64,000 nucleotides of DNA from Jiella avicenniae. Its GTDB lineage: Bacteria; Pseudomonadota; Alphaproteobacteria; Rhizobiales; Rhizobiaceae. A program made the position numbers and the translations under genes. The stretch's first letter is position 1. Each line of letters starts with the position of its first letter. Below, piece after piece: positions 47,021 to 55,468 of this stretch. The DNA is taken from assembly GCF_021390325.1 (NCBI RefSeq), contig NZ_JAJUWU010000001.1:186001-250000 (forward strand), given 5' to 3'. The notes beneath the pieces were generated by a model. That model ran no database searches. It worked only from the letters and a program-made list of their open reading frames with translations, and was not told the DNA's origin.

Positions 47021-48484
47021 ATGCGAGCCCAGCCCAAAGCCTCCCATTACGTCGGTGGCACCTATGCCGAGGACGAGGCGGGGGAGGCCTTCGAAAGCCT
47101 TTATCCGGCGACGGGTGAGACGCTCGCGACCCTCCATGCGGCCACGCCGGGGATGCTGGAACGGGCGATCGAGGCGGCAAGGCGCGGGCAGGCCGAATGG
47201 GCGGCGATGAGCGGTGCCGAGCGCTCGCGGATCCTGCGCCGTGCCGCCGCTCTGATGGGCGAGAAGAACGAGGAACTCAGCCAGCTCGAGACCCTCGACA
47301 CCGGCAAGGCGATTCAGGAGACGCGCGTCGCCGACGCGGCCTCCGGCGCCGACTGCATCGAATATTTCGCGTCTCTCGCCGCCGACATGCGCGGCGCCCA
47401 CATCGAGCTTCCCAACGGCTTCGCCTATACCCGCCACGAGCCGCTCGGCATCTGTGCCGGCATCGGCGCCTGGAACTATCCGATCCAGATCGCCTCGTGG
47501 AAGAGCGCGCCGGCGCTCGCCTGCGGCAATGCGATGATCTTCAAGCCCTCGGAAGTGACGCCGCTCTCGGCCCTGAAGCTCGCCGAGATCTACACCGAGG
47601 CGGGCCTGCCGGACGGCGTCTTCAACGTCCTGCAGGGCAAGGGCGAACTGGGCGCGGCGCTGTCGTCGCATCCCGCCATCGCCAAGGTCTCGGTCACCGG
47701 CTCGGTCGGCACCGGCGCGCGGGTCATGGGCGCTGCCTCGCAGACGGCGAAGCACGTCACGCTCGAGCTCGGCGGAAAGTCGCCGATCCTCGTCTTCGCC
47801 GATGCCGATCTCGACGCGGCGGTGTCCGGCGCGATCCTCGGCAATTTCTATTCGACCGGCCAGATCTGCTCCAACGGCACCCGCGTCTTCGTCGAGAGAA
47901 GCGTTCGCGCCGCCTTCGTCGAGAAGCTCGTCGAGCGCACGAAGGCGATCCGCCTCGGCAATCCGATGGATCCCGAGACCCATCTCGGCCCGCTCGTCTC
48001 CAAGGCGCAGTTCGACAAGGTTCTCTCCTACATGAAGGCCGGCCAGGAGGAAGGCGCGACGCTGGCCTGTGGCGGCGGTGCGGCCCGCGTCGCGGGCTTC
48101 GAGGAAGGCTGGTTCGTCGAACCGACGGTGTTCACCGACGTGACGGACGGCATGAAGATCGCCGGCGAGGAGATCTTCGGACCGGTGATGTGCGTCCTCG
48201 ACTTCGCCGGCGAGGACGAGGTCGTCGCCAGAGCCAACGCCACCGATTTCGGCCTCGCCGCCGGCGTCTACACCCGCGATCTCGCGCGCGCCCATCGTGT
48301 CGCGGCGCGGGTCCAGGCCGGCACCGTCTGGGTCAACGCCTACAATCTGACGCCGGTGGAAATGCCGTTTGGCGGCGTCAAGCGCTCCGGGATCGGACGC
48401 GAGAACGGTCGCGAGGCGCTGCAGCACTACAGCCAGGTCAAATCGGTGTATGTTGCCACGGGACCGGAAGAGGCTCCCTACTGA
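47021..48484 (+). CDS. betB: Betaine aldehyde dehydrogenase
   Basis: A 487-residue NAD-dependent aldehyde dehydrogenase, the usual BetB length. CAGGAG precedes the ATG at 47021 by about 8 bases. Catalytic residues: the glutamate in TLELGGKSP and the cysteine in [14 protein letters not shown], with [20 protein letters not shown] and [16 protein letters not shown] at the cofactor site. The sequence aligns best with BetB-type enzymes, but other substrates (aminoaldehydes, sulfoacetaldehyde) cannot be excluded because betA, betI and betC are not present. It supports betaine as a likely local metabolite. Confidence 0.82.
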   Translation: MRAQPKASHYVGGTYAEDEAGEAFESLYPATGETLATLHAATPGMLERAIEAARRGQAEWAAMSGAERSRILRRAAALMGEKNEELSQLETLDTGKAIQETRVADAASGADCIEYFASLAADMRGAHIELPNGFAYTRHEPLGICAGIGAWNYPIQIASWKSAPALACGNAMIFKPSEVTPLSALKLAEIYTEAGLPDGVFNVLQGKGELGAALSSHPAIAKVSVTGSVGTGARVMGAASQTAKHVTLELGGKSPILVFADADLDAAVSGAILGNFYSTGQICSNGTRVFVERSVRAAFVEKLVERTKAIRLGNPMDPETHLGPLVSKAQFDKVLSYMKAGQEEGATLACGGGAARVAGFEEGWFVEPTVFTDVTDGMKIAGEEIFGPVMCVLDFAGEDEVVARANATDFGLAAGVYTRDLARAHRVAARVQAGTVWVNAYNLTPVEMPFGGVKRSGIGRENGREALQHYSQVKSVYVATGPEEAPY

Positions 48485-48599
48485 GCCGCTTCTTCGCCGC
48501 GCGATCCGGTGTCGTCCGGCGTTGACAATCAGGCGTCGAACCTGTTTGCCACTGGTTCAGTGGGCGGAAGGCCCGGCGTATCGCGTGGGAGGTGCGTTT

Positions 48600-49157
48600 T
48601 TGCAGCCGGATCAGGGGCGGGCGGTGCTCGTCGGAATCATGGGGCGTCTCGCCGTCGGAGAGCAGGACGCGCTGGGGGAGCTTTATCAACGAACCTCGGC
48701 GAAGCTATTCGGTGTGTGCCTACGTATATTGAACGACCGCGAGGAAGCCGAGGACGTCCTCCAGGACGTCTATCTGACGGTCTGGCGGCGGGCAGACCGG
48801 TTCGATTCCGAGCGGGCGAGCCCGATCACCTGGCTGGCCACGATCGCCCGCAACCGGTCGATCGACCGGCTGCGCCAGATCGGCCGGCGGGGCGGCGAGC
48901 GGCCGATGGAAGCGGCCGCGGACGTCGCCGATGCCGGGCCGGACGCATTCGAGCTGATGGCCGCAAGCGACGACGGCCGCCGGCTCCGCGAATGCCTCGG
49001 GGCGCTCGACGCGCCGACGCAGACTTCGATCGCCTCCGCATTTTACGGCGGCATCACGTATGAGCAACTCGCCGAACGGCTGCGCGTGCCGCTCGGCACG
49101 ATCAAGAGCCGCATCAGGCGCGGGCTGATCAAACTGAGGGAGTGCCTGGCGCAATGA
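48600..49157 (+). CDS. ECF sigma factor
   Basis: A 185-residue extracytoplasmic-function sigma factor. The chosen start is TTG 48600, 7 bases after GGAGGT; an ATG 39 bases later would remove conserved sequence. Region 2 is YQRTSAKLFGVCLRILNDREEAEDVLQDVYLTVWRR; region 4 is QLAERLRVPLGTIKSRIRRGLIKLRECL. The LGELYQRTSAKLFGVCLRIL opening resembles the SigK-like group paired with RskA-type anti-sigma factors, and exactly such a gene follows with an ATGA overlap. Confidence 0.9.
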   Translation: MQPDQGRAVLVGIMGRLAVGEQDALGELYQRTSAKLFGVCLRILNDREEAEDVLQDVYLTVWRRADRFDSERASPITWLATIARNRSIDRLRQIGRRGGERPMEAAADVADAGPDAFELMAASDDGRRLRECLGALDAPTQTSIASAFYGGITYEQLAERLRVPLGTIKSRIRRGLIKLRECLAQ

Positions 49158-49915
49158 GCGATCTGCGCAGCGAAGAGGTGGGAGAGGCCGATCGGGCCGC
49201 CGAGTACGTGCTCGGCGTCCTCGGTGGGGCCGAACGCCGCGCTGCCGAGCGGCAGATCGAGCGCGACCCGGTCTTCGCCCGCGCGGTGGATGGTTGGAAC
49301 GCCCGCCTGGCGCCGTTCTACGAGGCGATCGAACCGGTCGAGCCGCCGGCCGGAGTCTGGCCGCGGATCGCGGAGGAACTCGCCCGCATGCGACGGCTGG
49401 AGCGCCCCGGCGTTTCGCCGGCAAAGCCGAAGGGTCGCCGGGTGTCGGGGATCTGGCAGTGGATCGGCCTGTCCGGCATGGGGCTTGCGGCCGCCAGCCT
49501 CGCGGCCCTCATCGTCGTCGCCGGCAATCTCACCGATCTCGGCGGCATGGGAGGCGAACAGGCGACACCCGCCGACTTCATCCTCGCCGGGACGCTGGCG
49601 AGCGACAACGGCCAGCCGCTCTTCACCGTCGTCTTCTACAGCGAGGACGATCACGACGTGGCGACGCTGATCCCGGTCGCCAGTCCCGCCGACGGCGGAC
49701 GCGTTCCGGAGCTTTGGGTGGTCCCGCCGGACGGCGCTGCGCCCCGTTCGCTGGGGCTGCTCCATGCGTCCCAGCCGGTCGTCCTCGACGTCTCGAACCG
49801 TCAGGTGGTCGAGCCCGATGCCGCGCTCGCAGTCTCGATGGAGCCGGCGGGCGGCTCGCCGACGGGCCTGCCGACCGGCCCGGTCGTCGCCCATGGCGCG
49901 TTGCGGACGCCCTGA
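49154..49915 (+). CDS. RskA-type anti-sigma factor
   Basis: A 253-residue membrane protein. The N-terminal cytoplasmic domain (AAEYVLGVLGGAERRAAERQIERDP ... WNARLAPFYEAIEPVEPPAGVWPRI) is the anti-sigma domain, without the Cys/His zinc site of ZAS proteins. One membrane helix follows (about residues 104 to 126), then a periplasmic RskA domain with PELWVVPPDGAAPRSLGLL. It should hold the upstream sigma factor at the membrane until released by proteolysis or a signal. Translationally coupled to it (ATGA). Confidence 0.9.
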   Translation: MSDLRSEEVGEADRAAEYVLGVLGGAERRAAERQIERDPVFARAVDGWNARLAPFYEAIEPVEPPAGVWPRIAEELARMRRLERPGVSPAKPKGRRVSGIWQWIGLSGMGLAAASLAALIVVAGNLTDLGGMGGEQATPADFILAGTLASDNGQPLFTVVFYSEDDHDVATLIPVASPADGGRVPELWVVPPDGAAPRSLGLLHASQPVVLDVSNRQVVEPDAALAVSMEPAGGSPTGLPTGPVVAHGALRTP

Positions 49916-49987
49916 TCGGAGCCCGTTTGCATTGACCAGCGGCAACCGGTTTCTGTCTTTGCCGCCGATGCTGTACGGCGATCGGCC

Positions 49988-50146
49988 ATGAACAAGCTTT
50001 TCTCGCTGCTCTTCATTCTCCTCATGGGCGCCCATCTGGTGCGTCCGTTCGGCCTGCCGGGCCTGCGCAAGCGGGGCGACTTCTGGAAGATCGCCCTCGT
50101 CGCCCTGGTGGTTTTCGGCATCACCGTCCTGATCCGGCCGGAGTGA
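49988..50146 (+). CDS. Small membrane protein, 52 residues
   Basis: A 53-codon frame, too short for a routine gene call, with ATG at 49988. The product has two hydrophobic segments separated by a basic loop: LFSLLFILLMGAHLVRPFG, then LPGLRKRGDFWKIALVALVVFGITVLIRP. Codon third positions are G/C-biased. It follows the anti-sigma gene by 72 bases, so it may be co-expressed. Small proteins with the pattern RKRGDFWKIA are frequent in Rhizobiales; function unknown. Confidence 0.65.
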   Translation: MNKLFSLLFILLMGAHLVRPFGLPGLRKRGDFWKIALVALVVFGITVLIRPE

Positions 50147-50210
50147 GGCGGGGGGCGCGTCGGGACCGGGCCTCTGTGGAGACCGCCTGACGGCGCTTTC
50201 CACCGTATAC

Positions 50211-50240
50211 GTTGCGGTGCAAAAGCTTGCATTCCGCAAC
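50211..50240. promoter_or_regulatory. Palindromic operator candidate before the sugar ABC operon
   Basis: An imperfect palindrome: left half GTTGCGG-TGCAA, right half TTGCA-TT-CCGCAAC, separated by AAGC. The inner and outer arms pair exactly (5 and 7 bp), with two extra bases on the right. It lies 133 bases upstream of the ATPase-gene start, in the size range and symmetry of a LacI-family or similar operator. Confidence 0.55.
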
Positions 50241-50372
50241 GAGATCGCCGCTCGACATCGGGCCTCTCGACGCGAATTTCAGGTGATCGCTCGGGTCTTC
50301 ACACTCCCCTGTTGCACTCGGGCGAGGAAGCAGACAGTATGCCGCCAAGGAATACGCCGGGGGGAGGCGCGG

Positions 50373-51437
50373 ATGGCATCAGTGACGTTCAAGGACGTCC
50401 GCAAGGCTTTCGGAACCGTGGAGGTACTGCACGGGGTTTCGATCGACATAGAGGAGGGGGAGTTCGTCGTTCTGGTCGGCCCGTCCGGCTGCGGCAAGTC
50501 GACGCTGCTCAGGATGCTGGCCGGGCTGGAGCACGTCTCCGCCGGCGAGATCTGGATCGGCGACCGGGTGGTCAACCAACTGCCGCCCAAGGAGCGGGAC
50601 ATCGCCATGGTGTTCCAGAACTATGCGCTCTATCCCCACATCACCGTCGCCGAGAACATGGGCTTCTCGCTGTCGCTGAAGGGGGTGAAGAAGGCCGAGA
50701 TCGCCGAGCGCGTGCGCCCTGCCGCCGAAATCCTCGGCCTGTCGCATCTCCTCGACCGCTATCCGCGGCAGTTGTCCGGCGGCCAGCGCCAGCGCGTCGC
50801 CATGGGCCGGGCGATCGTGCGCGAGCCGCAGGTGTTTCTGTTCGACGAGCCGTTGTCCAACCTCGACGCCAAGCTCCGCGTGTCGATGCGCTCGGAGATG
50901 AAGAATCTCCACCAGCGGCTGAAGACCACGACGGTCTACGTCACGCACGACCAGATCGAAGCGATGACCATGGCCGACAAGATCGTCGTCATGCATGACG
51001 GCCGGGTCGCCCAGGTAGGCACGCCGCTCGATCTCTACGACAAGCCGGACAATCTTTTCGTCGCCGGCTTCATCGGCTCGCCGGCGATGAACTTCCTGAC
51101 CGGCAGCGTCGAGGCGAACGACCGCCAGCGCTTTCTAACCGGCGACGCCATCCGTCTGCCCATCGACAAGCCCGGCACGGCGGAGGCCGGCCGGGAACTC
51201 GTCTACGGCGTCCGGCCGGAGAGCTTCCATCTCGGCGGCGATGTTCCGCTGACGGTCGACGTGGTCGAGCCGACCGGCTCGGAGACCCACGTCCTCGCGC
51301 GGCTCGGCGAGAGCCCGGTGACCTGCGTGTTCCGCGAGCGGATCTCGGCCCGTCCGGGCGAGGAGATCCGGGTCGGCGTCGATGCCGCGAGCGTCCACGT
51401 GTTCGACGCCAAGTCGGGAGAGCGGGTTTCGGCATGA
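50373..51437 (+). CDS. Sugar ABC transporter ATPase (UgpC/MsmK type)
   Basis: A 354-residue ATPase of the MalK/UgpC class. GGGGAGGC precedes the ATG. Walker A GPSGCGKSTLL, Q-loop VFQNYALYPHITVAENM, signature LSGGQRQRVAMGRAI, Walker B VFLFDEPLSNLDAKLR and H-loop VYVTHDQIEAM are intact. The C-terminal regulatory TOBE domain begins near FIGSPAMNFL and includes YGVRPESFHL. First gene of a transporter operon whose binding protein and two permeases follow. Confidence 0.92.
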   Translation: MASVTFKDVRKAFGTVEVLHGVSIDIEEGEFVVLVGPSGCGKSTLLRMLAGLEHVSAGEIWIGDRVVNQLPPKERDIAMVFQNYALYPHITVAENMGFSLSLKGVKKAEIAERVRPAAEILGLSHLLDRYPRQLSGGQRQRVAMGRAIVREPQVFLFDEPLSNLDAKLRVSMRSEMKNLHQRLKTTTVYVTHDQIEAMTMADKIVVMHDGRVAQVGTPLDLYDKPDNLFVAGFIGSPAMNFLTGSVEANDRQRFLTGDAIRLPIDKPGTAEAGRELVYGVRPESFHLGGDVPLTVDVVEPTGSETHVLARLGESPVTCVFRERISARPGEEIRVGVDAASVHVFDAKSGERVSA

Positions 51438-51590
51438 CGTGACGAGTTTGCGGCGACCTCGGGCGCAAAGGCGCCAAGCCGCAGCGCCCCGGCCGCAGGC
51501 CGGAGGAGAGGAGAGGTCGAATTGGGTCCGGCTCGTGAGGCCGGATCGGGATCGAGACAGACGAATCAGTTGTGACAGGGAGGAAACGTC

Positions 51591-52910
51591 ATGGCCATCA
51601 ATCGCAGAACCGTGCTGCAGGGCGCGGCCGGGCTCGCCGCTGGTGCGGCGCTCGGCAGTCCGTTCGGCGCCGGCCGGGCCTTCGCGCAGGGCACGATGCC
51701 GGAGTTCAAGCCGGAGGAGGGCGCTTCGCTTCGCCTGCTTCGCTGGGTGCCCTTCGTCGGCGGTGAGGAGGAAGCCTTCAACGCCAATACCAAGGCCTTT
51801 ACCGAAGCGACCGGCGTCGAGGTCCGGATCGATCAGGAAAGCTGGGAGGACGTTCGTCCCAAGGCCGCCGTCGCCGCCAATGTCGGCTCCGGGCCGGACA
51901 TGGTGATGAGCTGGTTCGACGATCCGTTCCAGTATCCCGACAAGCTCGTCGACGTCACCGATCTCGGCAACGCCCTCGGCGAGGCCTATGGCGGCTGGTA
52001 CGATGGTCTCAAGGGCTATGCCACCACCACGGACGGCAAGTTCATCGCCATTCCGCTCTGCGCCATCGGCAACGCCATCTGCTACCGCGACAGCCACGTG
52101 AAGGCGGCCGGCTTCGATGAATTCCCCCAGGACACCGACGGCTTCCTGAAGCTCTGCCAGGCGATGAAGGACAAGGGCACCCCTGCCGGTTTCCCGCACG
52201 GCAAGGCCGTCGGCGACGGCAACAACTACGCCCACTGGCTGCTCTGGAGTCATGGCGGCAAGACCGTGGACGAGAACGGCGAGGTGGCGATCAACAGCCC
52301 CGAGACCAAGGCTGCGATCGAATATGCCAAGGCCCTCTACGCGACCTTCATCCCCGGCACCGAAAGCTGGCTCGACATCAACAACAACCGCGCCTTCCTG
52401 GCCGGCCAGGTGTCGCTGACGGCGAACGGCGTGTCGCTGTACTATGCGGCCAGGAAGGATCCGGCGATGGCCGAGATCGCCGAGGACATCCGCACCACCA
52501 ACATGCCGATCGGCCCGGTCGGCAAGTCGGTCGAACTGCACCAGACGTCCACGATCAACGTCTTCAAGCACACCAAATATCCCGAGGCCGCCAAGGCCTG
52601 GATCGCCTTCATGTTCCAGCCGGAACGGTTCAATGCCTGGCTGGAAGGCGCCAGCGCCTATTGCTGCCAGCCTCTGAAGCAGTTCGCCGACAATCCGGTC
52701 TGGACCTCGAACCCGGTCCACGAGGCCTATGCGAATGCCTCGGCGAGCCTTCGCCCGAACGGCTATGCCGGCCCGCTCGGGCCGTCCTCGGCCGGCGTCA
52801 TGGCCGACTACGTCCTCGTCGACATGTTCGCCGAGGCGGTCACCGGCCAGCGCTCGACCGAAGACGCCATCGCCAACGCCGAACGCCGGATCGCGCGGTA
52901 TTACCGGTAA
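51591..52910 (+). CDS. ABC transporter sugar-binding protein, Tat-exported
   Basis: A 439-residue family 1 extracellular solute-binding protein. The Tat signal is AINRRTVLQGAAGLAAGAALG (residues 2 to 22 of the leader), ending at AFAQG. The mature protein shows the type II binding-protein fold, with GSGPDMVMSWFDDPFQYPDK and YCCQPLKQF. It belongs with the downstream MalF/MalG-type permeases; ligand may be a sugar, sugar alcohol or glycerol phosphate. 544 bases, containing two palindromic repeats, separate it from the first permease. Confidence 0.88.
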   Translation: MAINRRTVLQGAAGLAAGAALGSPFGAGRAFAQGTMPEFKPEEGASLRLLRWVPFVGGEEEAFNANTKAFTEATGVEVRIDQESWEDVRPKAAVAANVGSGPDMVMSWFDDPFQYPDKLVDVTDLGNALGEAYGGWYDGLKGYATTTDGKFIAIPLCAIGNAICYRDSHVKAAGFDEFPQDTDGFLKLCQAMKDKGTPAGFPHGKAVGDGNNYAHWLLWSHGGKTVDENGEVAINSPETKAAIEYAKALYATFIPGTESWLDINNNRAFLAGQVSLTANGVSLYYAARKDPAMAEIAEDIRTTNMPIGPVGKSVELHQTSTINVFKHTKYPEAAKAWIAFMFQPERFNAWLEGASAYCCQPLKQFADNPVWTSNPVHEAYANASASLRPNGYAGPLGPSSAGVMADYVLVDMFAEAVTGQRSTEDAIANAERRIARYYR

Positions 52911-53027
52911 GTGGAGAGAGGCGGTGCGGCGCCTGCCGCCCGCCTCTGCAGCGCGGCGCCATGGGGCGAGGGCTGCGGCCGTTCTTCGTTGGCCGCAGGT
53001 GAACGGGTCGGCAGCGCCTTTCGCGTC

Positions 53028-53150
53028 GTCATCCTCGGGCTTGTCCCGAGGATCTACCGCCGCCACGCAAAGGGCGGACCGGTCGGCTCTTCCTGCGACG
53101 CTTCTGTGGCGTTGATGGCAGGAGATCCTCGGGACAAGCCCGAGGATGAC
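53028..53150. repeat. Palindromic module with 28-bp perfect arms
   Basis: Left arm 53028-53055 (GTCATCCTCGGGCTTGTCCC, continuing to GAGGATCT) and right arm 53123-53150 are exact reverse complements over 28 bases; the central spacer is 67 bases. Each arm is itself a hairpin (ATCCTCGGG-CTTGT-CCCGAGGAT). The terminal GTCATCC motif matches the module at 41929. Confidence 0.85.
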
Positions 53151-53226
53151 GGCGCGTCCGGGATGTGTCGGTTACTGACGAGCGGGGTATCTGCGAGGAA
53201 GGGCGGCCGACCGAGGTTTAGGCGTC

Positions 53227-53354
53227 GTCATTCTCGGGCCCCGTCCCGAGAATCCAGGGGCGGTTCCCGCGGCATCAGCCACCGCCGCCTGACGGAGCTG
53301 AAGCCCTTTGTGCCCGAGGATCTCTGGATTCTCGGGACGGGGCCCGAGAATGAC
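53227..53354. repeat. Palindromic module with 30-bp perfect arms
   Basis: Left arm 53227-53256 (starting GTCATTCTCGGGCCCCGTCC) and right arm 53325-53354 are exact reverse complements over 30 bases; spacer 68 bases. Same design as the preceding module: each arm folds on itself (ATTCTCGGG-CCCCGT-CCCGAGAAT). The arms have diverged in sequence from the other copy, yet kept perfect pairing, indicating selection or recent movement. Confidence 0.85.
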
Positions 53355-53454
53355 GATGCGTTGATGCTGTCGCCCTGTCGGGCGGCCTTCTTAAACCAGA
53401 ATCGCATGCCCGTTTGTTTCGACGGGCTGAAAGCATCCCACGGAGCCTTTGCGG

Positions 53455-54414
53455 ATGGCCACCATAGACACCACCGGATCGCGCGGGAGAAGCGACGCCG
53501 TCGCCCGCCCGAATGCGTTGCGCCGCTTCGTCGAAAGCCGCAACGGGCTCGGTCTCCTGTTCATGCTGCCGGCGGCGGTGTTCCTGCTCTGCTTCCTGAC
53601 CTATCCGCTCGGCCTCGGCGTCTGGCTCGGCTTCACCGACACGACCATCGGCCGGAACGGCCAGTGGATCGGCTTCGAGAACTACACCTGGCTGTTCGAC
53701 GATCCGGTGTTCTGGCTGTCGGTCTACAACACCATCCTCTATACCTTCGTCGCCTCGGTCGCGAAATTCGCCCTCGGCCTTTGGCTGGCGCTGATCCTCA
53801 ACGAGCATCTGCCGTTCAAGACCTTCTTCCGGGCGATCATCCTCCTGCCCTGGGTGGTGCCGACGGTGTTGTCGGCGCTGGCCTTCTGGTGGATCTACGA
53901 TTCGCAGTTCTCGATCATCTCCTGGGTGCTGATGCAGTGGGGCTGGATCGACGCGCCGATCAACTTCCTCGGCGATCCGAACAATGCGAGAGCCGCCGTC
54001 ATCGCCGCCAATGTCTGGCGCGGCATTCCCTTCGTGGCGATCTCGCTGCTCGCCGGCCTGCAGACCATCCCGCAGTCGCTCAACGAAGCCGCGGCGCTCG
54101 ACGGCGCAACCTCGTGGCAGCGCTTCACCAGAATCACCCTGCCGCTGCTGACGCCGATTATCGCCGTCGTCATGACCTTCTCGGTGCTGTTCACCTTCAC
54201 CGACTTCCAGCTGATCTACGTTCTGACCCGCGGCGGTCCGGTCAATGCGACGCACCTCATGGCGACGCTGTCCTTCCAGCGGGCGATCCCCGGCGGCCAG
54301 CTCGGCGAGGGCGCAGCCATCGCCGTGGCGATGATCCCGTTCCTCCTTGCCGCGATCCTGTTCTCCTTCTTCGGTCTGCAGCGCCGCAAATGGCAGCAGG
54401 GCGGAAACGACTGA
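53455..54414 (+). CDS. Sugar ABC transporter permease (MalF/UgpA type)
   Basis: A 319-residue inner-membrane permease. About six helices are visible, and the EAA loop reads EAAALDGATSWQRFTRITLPLLTPI (about residues 217 to 241), which contacts the ATPase. The ATG at 53455 is preferred; a TTG two codons earlier is possible. The second permease begins 13 bases later. Confidence 0.9.
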   Translation: MATIDTTGSRGRSDAVARPNALRRFVESRNGLGLLFMLPAAVFLLCFLTYPLGLGVWLGFTDTTIGRNGQWIGFENYTWLFDDPVFWLSVYNTILYTFVASVAKFALGLWLALILNEHLPFKTFFRAIILLPWVVPTVLSALAFWWIYDSQFSIISWVLMQWGWIDAPINFLGDPNNARAAVIAANVWRGIPFVAISLLAGLQTIPQSLNEAAALDGATSWQRFTRITLPLLTPIIAVVMTFSVLFTFTDFQLIYVLTRGGPVNATHLMATLSFQRAIPGGQLGEGAAIAVAMIPFLLAAILFSFFGLQRRKWQQGGND

Positions 54415-54427
54415 GGAAAGCCATCCG

Positions 54428-55330
54428 ATGAGCCGACAGACGCTTCCCGCAAACCATGCCGCACTCCAGGACGATTCGGAGGGCATGGACCAGTTCAACA
54501 CGCTGCCGCGGCGGATCTTCGTCGTCTACCTGCCGCTCGCCTGCTTCGTCTTCGTGCTGCTCTTCCCGTTCTACTGGATGGCGATCACCGCGGTGAAGCC
54601 CGACGCGCAGCTGACCAACTACACGGACTACAGCCCGTTCTGGGTGGTCTCGCCGACTCTCGAGCACATCCAGTACCTCCTGTTCGAGACCTCCTATCCG
54701 GGCTGGCTGTGGAACACGATGCTGGTCGCGATCGCCTCGACGGCGATCTCGCTCTTCGCCTCGGTCTTCGCCGCCTATGCGATCGAGCGCATCCGCTTCA
54801 CCGGCGCGCGCACGACCGGGCTGATGATCTTCCTCGCCTATCTCGTGCCGCCGTCGATCCTGTTCATTCCGCTCGCCTTCATCGTCTTCCAGGTCGGCAT
54901 CTTCGATTCGCGGCTGGCGCTGATCCTCACTTATCCGACCTTCCTCATTCCCTTCTGCACCTGGCTCCTGATGGGCTATTTCCGCACGATCCCCTTCGAA
55001 CTGGAGGAATCGGCGCTGGTCGACGGGGCGACGCGCTGGCAGATCCTGACCAAGGTGGTCCTGCCGCTCGCGGTGCCCGGGCTGATCTCGGCGGGCATCT
55101 TCGCCTTCACCCTGTCGTGGAACGAGTTCATCTACGCGCTGACCTTCATCTCATCCTCGGAGAACAAGACGGTGCCGGTCGGCGTCCTGACGGAGCTCGT
55201 CCGGGGCGACATCTACGAATGGGGAGCCCTGATGTCCGGGGCGCTGCTCGGCTCCCTGCCGGTGGTGATCCTCTACTCCTTCTTCGTCGACTACTACGTC
55301 TCCTCGATGACCGGCGCGGTGAAGGAGTAG
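54428..55330 (+). CDS. Sugar ABC transporter permease (MalG/UgpE type)
   Basis: A 300-residue permease. The EAA loop is EESALVDGATRWQILTKVVLPLAVPG (about residues 195 to 220), and the C-terminal tail ENKTVPVGVL...VDYYVSSMTGAVKE is typical of MalG-type partners. About six membrane helices. Last gene of the operon; fabD begins 138 bases later, so a separate transcript is likely. Confidence 0.9.
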   Translation: MSRQTLPANHAALQDDSEGMDQFNTLPRRIFVVYLPLACFVFVLLFPFYWMAITAVKPDAQLTNYTDYSPFWVVSPTLEHIQYLLFETSYPGWLWNTMLVAIASTAISLFASVFAAYAIERIRFTGARTTGLMIFLAYLVPPSILFIPLAFIVFQVGIFDSRLALILTYPTFLIPFCTWLLMGYFRTIPFELEESALVDGATRWQILTKVVLPLAVPGLISAGIFAFTLSWNEFIYALTFISSSENKTVPVGVLTELVRGDIYEWGALMSGALLGSLPVVILYSFFVDYYVSSMTGAVKE

Positions 55331-55468
55331 GCTCTCGCAGCCGGTCATGCCGCTTGCGGAACAAGGCGCAGGTGCTGCGACTTTGTGCAGCGCAAGCTTG
55401 ACAGCTTGGCCGGCAGCCCTCATTGCCCACGCCACTTCGCAGTTGAGATGGCATTACGGAGCGAAACG

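Larger units (their letters stand above)
52911..53454. other. Repeat-rich gap inside the ABC operon
   Basis: This 544-base gap separates the binding-protein gene from the permease genes. It contains two large palindromic modules (53028-53150 and 53227-53354). Frames spanning it lack codon bias. It could attenuate transcription into the permeases and protect the binding-protein mRNA, or it could mark insertion of repeat elements. Confidence 0.55.

Noticed and set aside
51135-53066. 643-codon minus-strand frame
   Set aside because: Runs antisense to the sugar ABC ATPase and binding-protein genes; Arg/Gly/Ala-rich, without motifs.
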